In this document: piece by piece, positions 52,403-60,847 of the stretch | Position numbering within the stretch: position 1 is the stretch's first letter | Layout of the letters: every line of letters begins with the position of its first letter | Assembly: GCA_020639155.1 (NCBI GenBank) | Contig: JACKHF010000001.1 | Coordinates: forward strand, 1,922,001 to 1,986,000 | Origin: Phycisphaeraceae bacterium | GTDB taxonomy: Bacteria; Planctomycetota; Phycisphaerae; Phycisphaerales; UBA1924 | DNA: 64,000 nucleotides | Reading direction: 5' to 3' | The notes under the pieces: model-generated | What the model was told of the DNA's origin: nothing | Database searches by the model: none | The model's input: the letters and a program-made list of their open reading frames with translations, nothing else | Translations under genes and position numbers: made by a program

Positions 52403-53647
52403 TTACATTGCGAGCGCTTTGGCGAACAGTTTGGGTGTGCGCTCGTGCTTCGGCTCTGGCAGTTTTACTTCGACGATCGGTGTCGTCAGGGCGCGTGCGG
52501 GTCTTGGCTGGAACAGGTAGTGGGATGTCAGCCAGTCGTTGTAGTTGTTCATGCAGGCACGCTCGGCGACCGCCATGCAGTACACACGCCACCGGTTAAA
52601 CCACGTCGCAGCGTGATCAGTGCCGTAGATCCGGCGGAAGATATACATGATGGACGGCTCGTTGGCATCGAGGTTTGCCAACCACGCGTTGGCGGTTTGT
52701 GCGAGATGATTGCCGGTGATCTGCCAGTCGTCGCGCAGCTCGGCGCATCGCTGAAAGTGAACGAGCGTGTCTGCGGACGGTGTGAACCCACCGACGGTGA
52801 AGTTGCGCGAGAGCCACGTCTGTCCGGGTGTTTCAAGGGATGACACAGCACGATGCGTCTGCGCCTGGATGAACAACAGCCCGTTCGTTGTGAGCAGCTT
52901 TGACATGCGCTCGAGTGGAAGTTCGAGGTTCTGAAGGTGCTCGATGCCCGACAGCAGCAGCACGCGATCGAACCTTCCCTCGATGGCGAATGAACCCGTC
53001 TGGCCGACAATCGGTGCAGTGTTGTAGATGTCGAGTTCGTCGCATCGCTCGGTGATGTGCTGGTGCTTGCGGGCGCCGTCGGTGATCGCGGTGATCGTTG
53101 TGTCGGGGTATTGCTTGGCGAGCCAGACGGGGAACGATCCCCATCCCGCGCCGAGCACAAGGATGTGCATGCCATCGCTGATCTGTGCGCGAGACGCGAT
53201 AAGCGTGTGCATCGAATGTGCGGCTGCTTCGAGCGAGCTTGCACCGGCACTCCACAGTCCTGTGGTATCAAGCATGGACGAACCCAGCATCATCTCATAG
53301 AACGATGCGGGGAGTTTGGCGTTGTGCGCGTGCTCTGTGGGGGTGCCGATGGCGATGTCGTGTGTGCGCAGGTGATCGATCATGTGTCTGTTGTGGGCGT
53401 GGATGTCTGTAGGGTTCTTCGGCAGGGTGGTGTTGTAGTGTGCTTGTAGCTTGGAACGGATGCCTGCGCGCACCGTAGCATCGGGCAGCAGCCCCGAATC
53501 GAGAGTTGTGTCGTACCAGCGGGTGGGTGTGGTCTTTGCGTGTGAGCTGTACAGATAGGCGTGGGGATGTGAGGCAGCGTTCGGGCGGACATCCAGCGAT
53601 GCGTGCAGACGTGAGTTCAGCCGACGGCCGAGACGAGCAATGTTCAT
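52403..53647 (-). CDS. SAM-dependent methyltransferase, cyclopropane-fatty-acid-synthase-like
   Basis: 414 residues. A variable N-terminal region contains SFYEMMLGSSMLDTTGLW, a sequence like the CFA-synthase family's (S/T)F(Y)...M.YS...... segment. The SAM domain has HILVLGAGWGSFPVWLAKQYP, IGQ/VGQTGSF, FDRVLLLSGIEHLQNLELPL and GLLFIQAQTHR. A C-terminal NDWLTSHYLFQPR is also seen in the family. It probably methylates or cyclopropanates an unsaturated or aromatic lipid-like substrate. The exact product is unknown. It lies on the same strand, upstream of the D12 methyltransferase by 56 nt. Confidence 0.75.
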   Translation of the reverse strand: MNIARLGRRLNSRLHASLDVRPNAASHPHAYLYSSHAKTTPTRWYDTTLDSGLLPDATVRAGIRSKLQAHYNTTLPKNPTDIHAHNRHMIDHLRTHDIAIGTPTEHAHNAKLPASFYEMMLGSSMLDTTGLWSAGASSLEAAAHSMHTLIASRAQISDGMHILVLGAGWGSFPVWLAKQYPDTTITAITDGARKHQHITERCDELDIYNTAPIVGQTGSFAIEGRFDRVLLLSGIEHLQNLELPLERMSKLLTTNGLLFIQAQTHRAVSSLETPGQTWLSRNFTVGGFTPSADTLVHFQRCAELRDDWQITGNHLAQTANAWLANLDANEPSIMYIFRRIYGTDHAATWFNRWRVYCMAVAERACMNNYNDWLTSHYLFQPRPARALTTPIVEVKLPEPKHERTPKLFAKALAM

Positions 53648-53828
53648 GTGATAGCCTTCCGTGACGTGACCGGCAAACCTCCCTCAATTTCGCGGGTCTC
53701 CCAGTCTCACGTCGGCACACGGATGGCTGGGGCTTCAACGGGGATGCAGCTGTGTCGATCGTCAGGAGCATGCCCAGTTGAGACGGCAAATCACGTAGGA
53801 AATCCGGGCGGCTCGCATACCCTCTGCC

Positions 53829-55214
53829 ATGCCAACAATGAACACCATTCTGGACGCTATTGGTCGTACCCCACTGGTCAAGCTTCACAAGATACCGGGG
53901 CCGAACTGTGCTGATGTATATGCCAAGTGCGAGTTCATGAACCCCGCTGGTTCTATCAAGGATCGGATGGCGTGCTACATCATCGATCGCGCTGAAGAGG
54001 AAGGGCTCCTCAAACCGGGTGGGACGATCGTCGAGAACACATCCGGCAACACCGGCATGGGGTTGGCAATGACCGCTGCGGTGCGCGGGTATCGCACCAT
54101 CCTGACAATGCCCGACAAGATGAGCCAGGAAAAGATCGACATGCTCAAGGGGTTTGGTGCAGAGGTCATCGTGACCGCGACCGATGTGCCCGGTGATTCA
54201 GACGAACACTATGTGAATGTTGCGAAGAACATCGCAAAGCAGACGCCGAACTCGTTCTATGTGAACCAGTACCACACGCAATGGAACATCGATGCGCACG
54301 AGCATCTGACCGGGAAAGAGTTGTGGGAAGAAACCAACGGCGAGATCGACGCGATCGTTGCTGGCGTCGGCACTGGTGGAACGATCTCCGGCATCGGTCG
54401 TTACTTCAAGAAGCACGACAAGGCAGGACGCACGAAGATCATCGGTGTCGATCCATTGGGAAGTCTGCACTACCACTACTTCCACACGGGCGAGATGGGT
54501 GATCCGTATGTATACAAGCTCGAGGGCATCGGCGAGGACATTATCTGTCAGGCCTTTGATACGTCCGTTGTTGATGAGATGTATCAGGTGGGCGATCGCG
54601 AAGGATTCCAGATGGCGCGCAGACTGACGCGCGAAGAGGGATTGTTCTGTGGTGGTTCCAGCGGCGCGATCATGCACATCGCCATGCAGGTGGCAGAGCG
54701 GTTCGGCAAGGGGAAGAAGGTTGTTTCCATCTGCCCCGACAACGGCTCGCGATATATTACAAAGCATCTGTCCGATGCGTGGATGAAGGACCATGGCATG
54801 CTGGAGCCGGACCGCGGGCTCGGGCTTGTCGAGGATCTGCTCGAATCACGGTCGTGGCAGGGTGATGTTGTCACCATGCACGACACAGACAGTGTTGGCA
54901 AGGCGTGCGAGATGATGCGCAACCACGGCATCTCGCAGATCCCGATCACGGACGCACATCGCAAGCCAATAGGTATTGTGCATGAGATAGATATTCTTCG
55001 CGGGTTGCAGTCGGGCACGATCGGGAATGATTCGGCTGTGAAGGGTGTGATGCATCAGCTTGGCGGCATGGTGTATCCGAAGGCGGTAATCGAGGAACTC
55101 TCGCCGATCTTCGAGAAGGACCAGATCGCGGTTGTTGTTGACAGCGGCAAGGTCGTCGGTGTGGTGAGTCAGATCGACCTGATCGAGTATCTCGCCAAAC
55201 GCAGTCGCTCATGA
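53829..55214 (+). CDS. cbs: Cystathionine beta-synthase with two CBS domains
   Basis: 461 residues. The PLP enzyme domain (about 1-325) has NPAGSIKDR with Lys44 as the Schiff-base lysine, ENTSGNTGMGLA, AGVGTGGTISGIGRYFK (phosphate loop) and FCGGSSGAIMHIA. Two CBS motifs close the protein (about 345-455; VVTMHDTDSVGKACEMM, PIGIVHEIDIL, VVDSGKVVGVVSQIDLIEYLA), a regulatory SAM- or adenosine-nucleotide-binding pair. It condenses serine and homocysteine to cystathionine. It starts a three-gene operon with an acetyltransferase and a gamma-lyase, in overlap with the former. Confidence 0.93.
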   Translation: MPTMNTILDAIGRTPLVKLHKIPGPNCADVYAKCEFMNPAGSIKDRMACYIIDRAEEEGLLKPGGTIVENTSGNTGMGLAMTAAVRGYRTILTMPDKMSQEKIDMLKGFGAEVIVTATDVPGDSDEHYVNVAKNIAKQTPNSFYVNQYHTQWNIDAHEHLTGKELWEETNGEIDAIVAGVGTGGTISGIGRYFKKHDKAGRTKIIGVDPLGSLHYHYFHTGEMGDPYVYKLEGIGEDIICQAFDTSVVDEMYQVGDREGFQMARRLTREEGLFCGGSSGAIMHIAMQVAERFGKGKKVVSICPDNGSRYITKHLSDAWMKDHGMLEPDRGLGLVEDLLESRSWQGDVVTMHDTDSVGKACEMMRNHGISQIPITDAHRKPIGIVHEIDILRGLQSGTIGNDSAVKGVMHQLGGMVYPKAVIEELSPIFEKDQIAVVVDSGKVVGVVSQIDLIEYLAKRSRS

Positions 55215-55708
55215 TGGGTACGCATGCGCACCAACCCGCTGCATTGGTTCGCGTGGCAACGCGCGACGATATCGACGGCTGGCTGGTGCTGCGTAACGGG
55301 CTCTGGCCCGGCGACATTGATGAGCATCGCGCTGAGATCAACTGGCAACTTGATCAGATGGCAAAGGACATCGACGGTCCCGGTGCGATCCACGTGGTTC
55401 TCGCGTTTCAGAACAACAGTGTGACAACGATGCCTATTGGAATGCTTGAAGGCTCGATCCGCTCTCACGCGGAAGGGTGCGAGCCCGGACGCGTTGCATA
55501 TGTCGAGGGCTGGTTTGTTGCTGCAACGCATCGCAGACTCGGTATAGGGGAACTGCTGGTCGATGCTTTGTGCGAATGGGGAAAAATGAAGGGCTGTGTA
55601 GAGATCGCGAGTGATGCGCTGCTCGATAATGACCTGAGCTATACAGCACACACCTCGCTTGGATTTGAGGAGGTCGATCGATGCATCAACTTCCGACGAT
55701 CGATCTGA
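55211..55708 (+). CDS. GNAT acetyltransferase resembling aminoglycoside 6'-N-acetyltransferases
   Basis: 165 residues in ATGA overlap with the cbs gene. VRVATRDDIDGWLVLRNGLWP, EHRAEINWQL, VAYVEGWFVAATHRRLGIGELLVDALCEWGKMKGC (acetyl-CoA loop) and EIASDALLDNDLSYTAHTSLGFEEVDRCINF closely follow the pattern of AAC(6')-type enzymes. The name does not prove drug resistance. The operon context suggests acetylation of a cysteine- or amino-acid-pathway compound, and other small amines are possible. A cytoplasmic location is expected. Confidence 0.8.
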   Translation: MMGTHAHQPAALVRVATRDDIDGWLVLRNGLWPGDIDEHRAEINWQLDQMAKDIDGPGAIHVVLAFQNNSVTTMPIGMLEGSIRSHAEGCEPGRVAYVEGWFVAATHRRLGIGELLVDALCEWGKMKGCVEIASDALLDNDLSYTAHTSLGFEEVDRCINFRRSI

Positions 55709-55784
55709 CAATCGGCACCGGCTGAGCGGGGCACCTATCCTCTGGCTCAATCGAACATTGAACATCCAACCCAAGGGATTTGAT

Positions 55785-56939
55785 ATGGCTTCTGATGACC
55801 ACCGCTTCGCGACACGCTGCATCCACGCCGGCCAGCAGCCGGACCCGACCACGGGTGCGGTGATGACACCCATCTACCAGACATCGACGTACGTGCAGGC
55901 ATCGCCCGGCGTGATCAAGGACGATTATGACTACTCCCGTTCGGCAAATCCGACGCGGAAAGCGCTCGAGCGCAACCTGGCAAGCCTCGAGGGCGCACGC
56001 CACGGCTTGTGCTTCGCGTCGGGGTGTGCAGCGATGGACGCGGTGCTGCATCTGCTTGTGCCGGGCGATCACATTATCATGAGCGACGACGTGTACGGCG
56101 GCACGAACCGTTTGTTCAATCGCCAGTTCAGCAAGCACGGGATCGAGGTGTCCCTTGTCGACTTTACCGATCTCGACGCGGTCGATGATGCGGTGCGCAA
56201 GGAGACGAAACTGATCTGGCTGGAAACGCCGTCCAATCCGATGCTGAAAGTGATCGATATCGCAGCGGTCTCGGCGATCGGTGACAAGGTCCGCGCGATC
56301 ACGTGCGTGGATAACACGTTCGCATCGCCGATGCTCCAGACGCCGTTGTCACTCGGCGCGACGCTGGTGTGCCATTCATGCACGAAATACATCGGCGGGC
56401 ACTCCGATGTCGTTGGCGGTGCGCTGATCACAAACGATGACGAGTTGTTTGTCAGGCTGAAGTTCGTGCAGAACTCGGTCGGTGCTGTGCCCGGGCCTAT
56501 GGACTGTTTCCTGTTGTTGCGCTCGACCAAGACCCTGCACGTGCGCATGCAGCGCCATTGCGAGAACGCGATGCGAATTGCAAAGCATCTGGAGCAGCAC
56601 CCTGCGATCGATCGTGTGATCTACCCGGGGCTCCCATCACATCCGCAGCACGAGATCGCCAAGAAGCAGATGTGCGGCTTCGGCGGCATGATCACCGTCT
56701 ATCTGAACGGTGACATAGCAAAGGCTCGCACCATGCTCGAACGCGTGAAGCTGTTCGCACTTGCAGAGAGCCTTGGTGGCGCAGAATCACTGATCGAGCA
56801 CCCCGCGATCATGACGCACGCCTCGGTGCCCGAAGAGCAGCGGGCAACACTCGGCATCACGGACAGTCTTGTGCGCCTCAGTGTTGGTATCGAGGATGTT
56901 GAGGATCTGATCGAGGATCTCGACCGCTCGCTCGCCTGA
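55785..56939 (+). CDS. Cystathionine gamma-lyase/synthase (Cys/Met metabolism PLP enzyme)
   Basis: 384 residues from ATG 55785, preceded by AAGGGA. The frame is open from 55659. FATRCIHAGQQPDPTTGAVMTPIYQTSTY, YSRSANPTRKALERNLASLEGA, FASGCAAMDAV, WLETPSNPML, VDNTFASPMLQTPL and SCTKYIGGHSDVVGGA with Lys201 binding PLP mark the family. In the context of cystathionine beta-synthase it most likely cleaves cystathionine to cysteine and 2-oxobutyrate (reverse transsulfuration). Gamma-synthase activity cannot be excluded by sequence alone. Confidence 0.92.
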   Translation: MASDDHRFATRCIHAGQQPDPTTGAVMTPIYQTSTYVQASPGVIKDDYDYSRSANPTRKALERNLASLEGARHGLCFASGCAAMDAVLHLLVPGDHIIMSDDVYGGTNRLFNRQFSKHGIEVSLVDFTDLDAVDDAVRKETKLIWLETPSNPMLKVIDIAAVSAIGDKVRAITCVDNTFASPMLQTPLSLGATLVCHSCTKYIGGHSDVVGGALITNDDELFVRLKFVQNSVGAVPGPMDCFLLLRSTKTLHVRMQRHCENAMRIAKHLEQHPAIDRVIYPGLPSHPQHEIAKKQMCGFGGMITVYLNGDIAKARTMLERVKLFALAESLGGAESLIEHPAIMTHASVPEEQRATLGITDSLVRLSVGIEDVEDLIEDLDRSLA

Positions 56940-57698
56940 TCAGGTTGCGGCGTGTCCGGGGCATCGCACGCCGAACTTTTTGCACACTGGATGCTCGCAC
57001 GTCTTTGTGCGCGCGGTGCACGCGCGTCTGCCATGGAACACCAGAAGATGCGAAAGCTCACCCCACGCATCGCGGGGGAAGAGTGCCATGAGCTTGCGCT
57101 CGATTTTCGGGATAGGTGTGCCCGGTTCGACAAGTCCGAGACGTTCACTCAAGCGCGCAACGTGTGTATCAACGACAACGCCCATGTTGATGCCGAACCC
57201 GTTGGAGAGCACGACGTTCGCGGTCTTTCTTGCCACGCCACGTAGGCGGAGCAGGTCTTCCATCGTGCCCGGAACCTTGCCGTCGTACTCGTTGACCAGC
57301 ATGGTCATGGACTCGTGGACCGCCTTTGCCTTGTTGCGAAAGAGACCGAGTGTTTTGATGTACGGCTCAATCTTTTTCGGTGTTGATGCGGCGTAGTCCT
57401 TTGGTGTCGGGAAAGCAGCGAACAGCGCGGGGGTTGCTTTGTTCACATTCGCGTCGGTGCATTGAGCTGAGAGCATTGTTGCGATGAGCAACTCGTAGAT
57501 ATTTGAGAAGTTCAGCTCGCAATGCGCGTCGGGATAGTGCTTGCGGAGCATGCGAAGGACAGCGAGCGCACGCTTTTTCTCTTCAGCACTCACCTCGGGC
57601 ATCGGTGGCAGGTCAGAAGCTAGCTTCTTTGGCGCTGCCTTTACTGGCATCTTCTTCGCAGACTTCTTTCTGATTGTTTTCTTCTGTGTTGCAGTCAT
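56940..57698 (-). CDS. nth: Endonuclease III
   Basis: 252 residues from ATG 57698, which overlaps the upstream gene's stop (ATGA). The frame runs 116 codons further, which I reject. A basic Lys/Ala-rich leader (about 1-28) precedes the HhH-GPD fold: LLIATMLSAQCTD, LRGVARKTANVVL with the catalytic Lys, and VVVDTHVARLSERLG with the catalytic Asp. The iron-sulfur Cys run reads C-x6-C-x4-C-x6-C rather than C-x6-C-x2-C-x5-C. It removes oxidised pyrimidines and cuts abasic sites in base-excision repair. It is cotranscribed with a membrane protein gene. Confidence 0.92.
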   Translation of the reverse strand: MTATQKKTIRKKSAKKMPVKAAPKKLASDLPPMPEVSAEEKKRALAVLRMLRKHYPDAHCELNFSNIYELLIATMLSAQCTDANVNKATPALFAAFPTPKDYAASTPKKIEPYIKTLGLFRNKAKAVHESMTMLVNEYDGKVPGTMEDLLRLRGVARKTANVVLSNGFGINMGVVVDTHVARLSERLGLVEPGTPIPKIERKLMALFPRDAWGELSHLLVFHGRRACTARTKTCEHPVCKKFGVRCPGHAAT

Positions 57699-58309
57699 GT
57701 GCTGTGCTGGTTTGATGGTTGTGTGGTGCGTCGCGTGACATCGTTTAGTGCGGCAAGTAATGTGATGAGAAGCGCAACAAGCAGGCTGCCCAGAATCTTT
57801 GTTGAGACCGGGTGCATGCTCGCAAACTTCTCCTGGAAAGGTGTTGCCAGTTCCATCTCGCCAGCCTTGGCGTGCGCGAGGAACTGCACCCAGTTGCTTG
57901 ACATACTGGGGGAGATGAAAAAGAGATGCACGCCGAAGAGCATCATCACGATCGTCAAAGGGATGGACCTTATCATGCCGCTCGTGACGCGATGGTTCCA
58001 GGGCTCGACTGCCCGTGTGACAATCAGGACGATCATGCCCGCACATGCAAGAGCTGCGCAGATCAACTGCACAATGTCGGCTGAGAAAAAGATCTTCTGG
58101 GCTGGAATGCCCGCGGTAATGCGCCAGTGTTCGCCCGTGTACTTGGCAAAGGTGTAGAGCTCTGGGTCGAGTGCTTTGACCGTCGGGAAGATGATGGCAG
58201 CAGCGGTCGCTGCGAGCAGGAGCGCGCCGATCCAGATGCCAAGCCCCATGATGTGGATGGTCTCAGCAAGACGCTGAAGACGTGAGAGTTGAGTTGCGCC
58301 GGGTGCCAT
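57695..58309 (-). CDS. Four-helix membrane protein (DUF4149-like)
   Basis: 204 residues from ATG 58309. An earlier in-frame Met gives a poor leader. Four hydrophobic helices are apparent (about 16-43, 74-98, 113-137 and 174-195). The N-terminal TIHIMGLGIWIGALLLAATAA resembles the DUF4149 family of copper- or heme-associated membrane proteins, a weak match. It overlaps nth by four bases. The two are coexpressed, although a common function is not obvious. Confidence 0.55.
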   Translation of the reverse strand: MAPGATQLSRLQRLAETIHIMGLGIWIGALLLAATAAAIIFPTVKALDPELYTFAKYTGEHWRITAGIPAQKIFFSADIVQLICAALACAGMIVLIVTRAVEPWNHRVTSGMIRSIPLTIVMMLFGVHLFFISPSMSSNWVQFLAHAKAGEMELATPFQEKFASMHPVSTKILGSLLVALLITLLAALNDVTRRTTQPSNQHST

Positions 58310-58465
58310 CACGCATGGTAGTTCGACGAGTGTGCGGGGTTGTGAGCACGGTTTGCAGACTTGCAAGTGGTCCGAATCCGAGGAAAACTCCGGCAAAGTG
58401 CGTCCGTGTCTGGCTGGCAGGGTGTGGAAACATTGGCTTTTTCGATAGGCCCGTTACGATCCTGC

Positions 58466-60013
58466 ATGCCTGTCCCACGTATCGCGATTGTTGGAAGACC
58501 CAATGCTGGCAAGAGCAGCCTGCTGAACATGCTTGCTGGCCAGAAGGTGTCGATTGTCGACCCCGTGCCGGGCATCACGCGCGATCGCGTCTCCGTGCTG
58601 GTTGAACTCGAAGCGCCGTACAACGATGGCCCGAGGAAGACGGTTGAACTGCTCGATACGGGCGGGTTCGGTGTGTACACAGCCGAGGGCAGGCAGATCG
58701 ATGATGCTGGGCACGATCTTGCCGGGTTGACAGGTGAAATCGAGTCGCAGATCGCAGAAGCCGTGTCATCCGCTGATCTGATTCTGTTCTGCATCGATTG
58801 TCAGGCGGGGATCACGCCCGCCGATCTTGAGATTGCAAAGCTCTTGCGCGAGCAGCGTCTCGGGTCGCGCCGGCGCGACGAGGACGAGCAGGCACGTGTC
58901 AAGCGGGACAAGGCAGGGCTTGTCCCGGTGCGCATCATCGCGACCAAGTGTGACGGTCAGCAGTGGGAGCCGCACGCCTACGAGCTTGCCGCGCTCGGAT
59001 TCGACGAGCCGATCGCGTGCAGCGCAAAGAACAACTACTTCCGGCGTGAACTCATCGACACGCTCTGGGAACTGATGCCCGAGACATCGCTTGAGGACAT
59101 GGAGCCCGAGGCTGATCTCAAGATCGCGCTCATCGGCAAGCGAAACGCGGGCAAGAGCACATTGATCAACACGCTCGCGGGTGAGCCGCGGGTGATCGTG
59201 TCCGAGATTCCCGGCACAACGCGCGACGCGGTCGATGTACGTTTCCAGTTCGGCGACAAGTCCGTCCTCGCGATTGATACCGCTGGACTCCGCAGGAAGA
59301 AGTCGATGGACGAGCGCGTCGAATGGTTCGCGTTCGACCGCGCCCAGCGCGCGATCGAGCGAGCCGACGTGATCCTCATGCTGATCGATGGCACCGAGAG
59401 AATTTCGCAGGTGGACGAGCAGCTTGCGATGCTCGTGCAGAAGGCGATGAAGCCGTGCGTTGTTGTCGTCAACAAGTGGGACATGATCGAGGGGCAGCGC
59501 AACGCCAAGGGCAAGAAGGTTTCGCCGGAAGACTTCGAGGAGTATCTCCGCAAGGAACTCAAGGGGTTGAGCTACGCGCCGATCGCGATGATGAGCGGGA
59601 AGTCCGGGCTGAACGTGCGCGAGGTGATCGATCTCGCGTTCGATCTGCAGGAGCAGGCAAACACGCGCGTGGGCACGGGCGAGCTCAACAGGATTATCAC
59701 GGAGATCGTCGATGCGCACGGGCCCGCGAGCAAACTGGGCACGTTCGCGAAGGTGTACTACGTGACGCAGGCAGAGGTGAACCCGCCGACGATTGTGATG
59801 GTTGTCAACAGGCCGAAGCTGTTCACGCCGAACTACGAGCGATACATGCTCAACCGTCTGCGCGAGGCATTGCCGTACGCAGAGGTGCCGATCAGGATTG
59901 TCGTGCGAGGTCGTTCGCAGCGCAAGGGTGACGAGGATGTCGCGGTCGAGGCTCTGCCCGCAGCGGACGAACTGAACCTGCTGCCAGCAGAAGACTATTT
60001 CGACGACGATTGA
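58466..60013 (+). CDS. der: GTPase Der (EngA), ribosome biogenesis
   Basis: 515 residues from ATG 58466. The frame extends 35 codons upstream. Two tandem GTPase domains are seen. The first has GRPNAGKSS, PGITRDRVS, DTGG and TKCD. The second has GKRNAGKST, PGTTRDAVD, DTAGLRRK and NKWD. A C-terminal KH-like domain follows (about 440-500; PPTIVMVVNRPKLFTPNYERYMLNRLRE). It assists maturation of the 50S subunit in the cytoplasm. An acidic insertion with many Arg lies in domain one near residue 130 (RRRDEDEQARVKRDK). Confidence 0.95.
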   Translation: MPVPRIAIVGRPNAGKSSLLNMLAGQKVSIVDPVPGITRDRVSVLVELEAPYNDGPRKTVELLDTGGFGVYTAEGRQIDDAGHDLAGLTGEIESQIAEAVSSADLILFCIDCQAGITPADLEIAKLLREQRLGSRRRDEDEQARVKRDKAGLVPVRIIATKCDGQQWEPHAYELAALGFDEPIACSAKNNYFRRELIDTLWELMPETSLEDMEPEADLKIALIGKRNAGKSTLINTLAGEPRVIVSEIPGTTRDAVDVRFQFGDKSVLAIDTAGLRRKKSMDERVEWFAFDRAQRAIERADVILMLIDGTERISQVDEQLAMLVQKAMKPCVVVVNKWDMIEGQRNAKGKKVSPEDFEEYLRKELKGLSYAPIAMMSGKSGLNVREVIDLAFDLQEQANTRVGTGELNRIITEIVDAHGPASKLGTFAKVYYVTQAEVNPPTIVMVVNRPKLFTPNYERYMLNRLREALPYAEVPIRIVVRGRSQRKGDEDVAVEALPAADELNLLPAEDYFDDD

Positions 60014-60016
60014 GTC

Positions 60017-60847
60017 TTATGCGTCAAAGTCGATGCGTTTGAGCGTGCGCGTGGGCACCCAGCCCGTTGTGCCATCGTCGATGTGGATCTTTGTCCAGTT
60101 GTTGCGTGTCTCGATAGCTGAGACCTCAACCCCCGGCGTGAGTTCTGTGCTGAATGCCGGCGCGTACACGCCGTCAGCCGGTCCCTGCAATGCCTGTGTC
60201 GCTGCGACGACAACCGCGTCGTGCTGGTTCGATACGACGTAGCTTTCTGCGGCAAGCAGTCCGGTGCAGATGATCGCAATCGTTGCAAGTGCGCCGATTG
60301 TGCTGTTGCCGATCTTTGACTTCCATCCGAGCCTAGCAGCATTTGCGATCCACAGCCAGAGCCAGCATCCGATCGCGAGACTGCGCACGATCCATCGCGG
60401 CACAACATTCCGCCATGATCCGATGGACGACACGATCGCGCTCGATGCTGACGTTGGCAGCGTGACATTCACCTGCGATCGCGCGTGCTCGAGCGCGTCT
60501 CTAACGCGCTGCGAATCGGGGGAGAGTCGTTCTGCTCTGCGATAGCTAACCATCGCATCGCCGGTATCTCCGATGAGCATCTGCGCGTTTCCGAGATTGA
60601 CGTACAGGTCCGCGTTGTGAATGCCTGAGTCTGCGATGTGGGCGTACATGGCAGCCGCCGCCTCGAACTGTGCCCGCGCGCTCGATATGTTTGTGTCCTG
60701 AAGTGCGAGCCCACGATCGAACGCTTCGTTCGCGTGCGCGAGCAGCGTCTCATTGTCGGGCAGGTCAGTTTGTGCTATCGCGGTTGATACACCAATCAAA
60801 GTGATGAGGACGCACACAATAATCAGATGGAGCTTTGCGATTGTCAT
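60017..60847 (-). CDS. batE: BatE-like protein: TPR and SH3-like domains with membrane helices
   Basis: 276 residues. A signal peptide or anchor (about 1-25) precedes TPR units (NADLYVNLGNAQMLIGDTGDAMVSYRRAERLSPDSQ). Two transmembrane helices lie at about 150-170 and 180-200. An SH3-like end follows (VEVSAIETRNNWTKIHIDDGTTGWVPTRTLKRI). The gene overlaps batD by an ATGA, and such a TPR plus SH3 protein is the usual last gene of Bat (aerotolerance) loci. The complex is membrane-bound. Its molecular function is not established. Confidence 0.8.
   Translation of the reverse strand: MTIAKLHLIIVCVLITLIGVSTAIAQTDLPDNETLLAHANEAFDRGLALQDTNISSARAQFEAAAAMYAHIADSGIHNADLYVNLGNAQMLIGDTGDAMVSYRRAERLSPDSQRVRDALEHARSQVNVTLPTSASSAIVSSIGSWRNVVPRWIVRSLAIGCWLWLWIANAARLGWKSKIGNSTIGALATIAIICTGLLAAESYVVSNQHDAVVVAATQALQGPADGVYAPAFSTELTPGVEVSAIETRNNWTKIHIDDGTTGWVPTRTLKRIDFDA

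Noticed and set aside
57699..58046. 116-codon extension of endonuclease III
   Set aside because: It overlaps the membrane protein gene out of frame. The ATGA start at 57698 gives the expected enzyme length.
58766..59719. 317-codon minus-strand frame inside the Der gene
   Set aside because: It is a shadow of a high-GC codon pattern. The plus strand codes for two clear GTPase domains.
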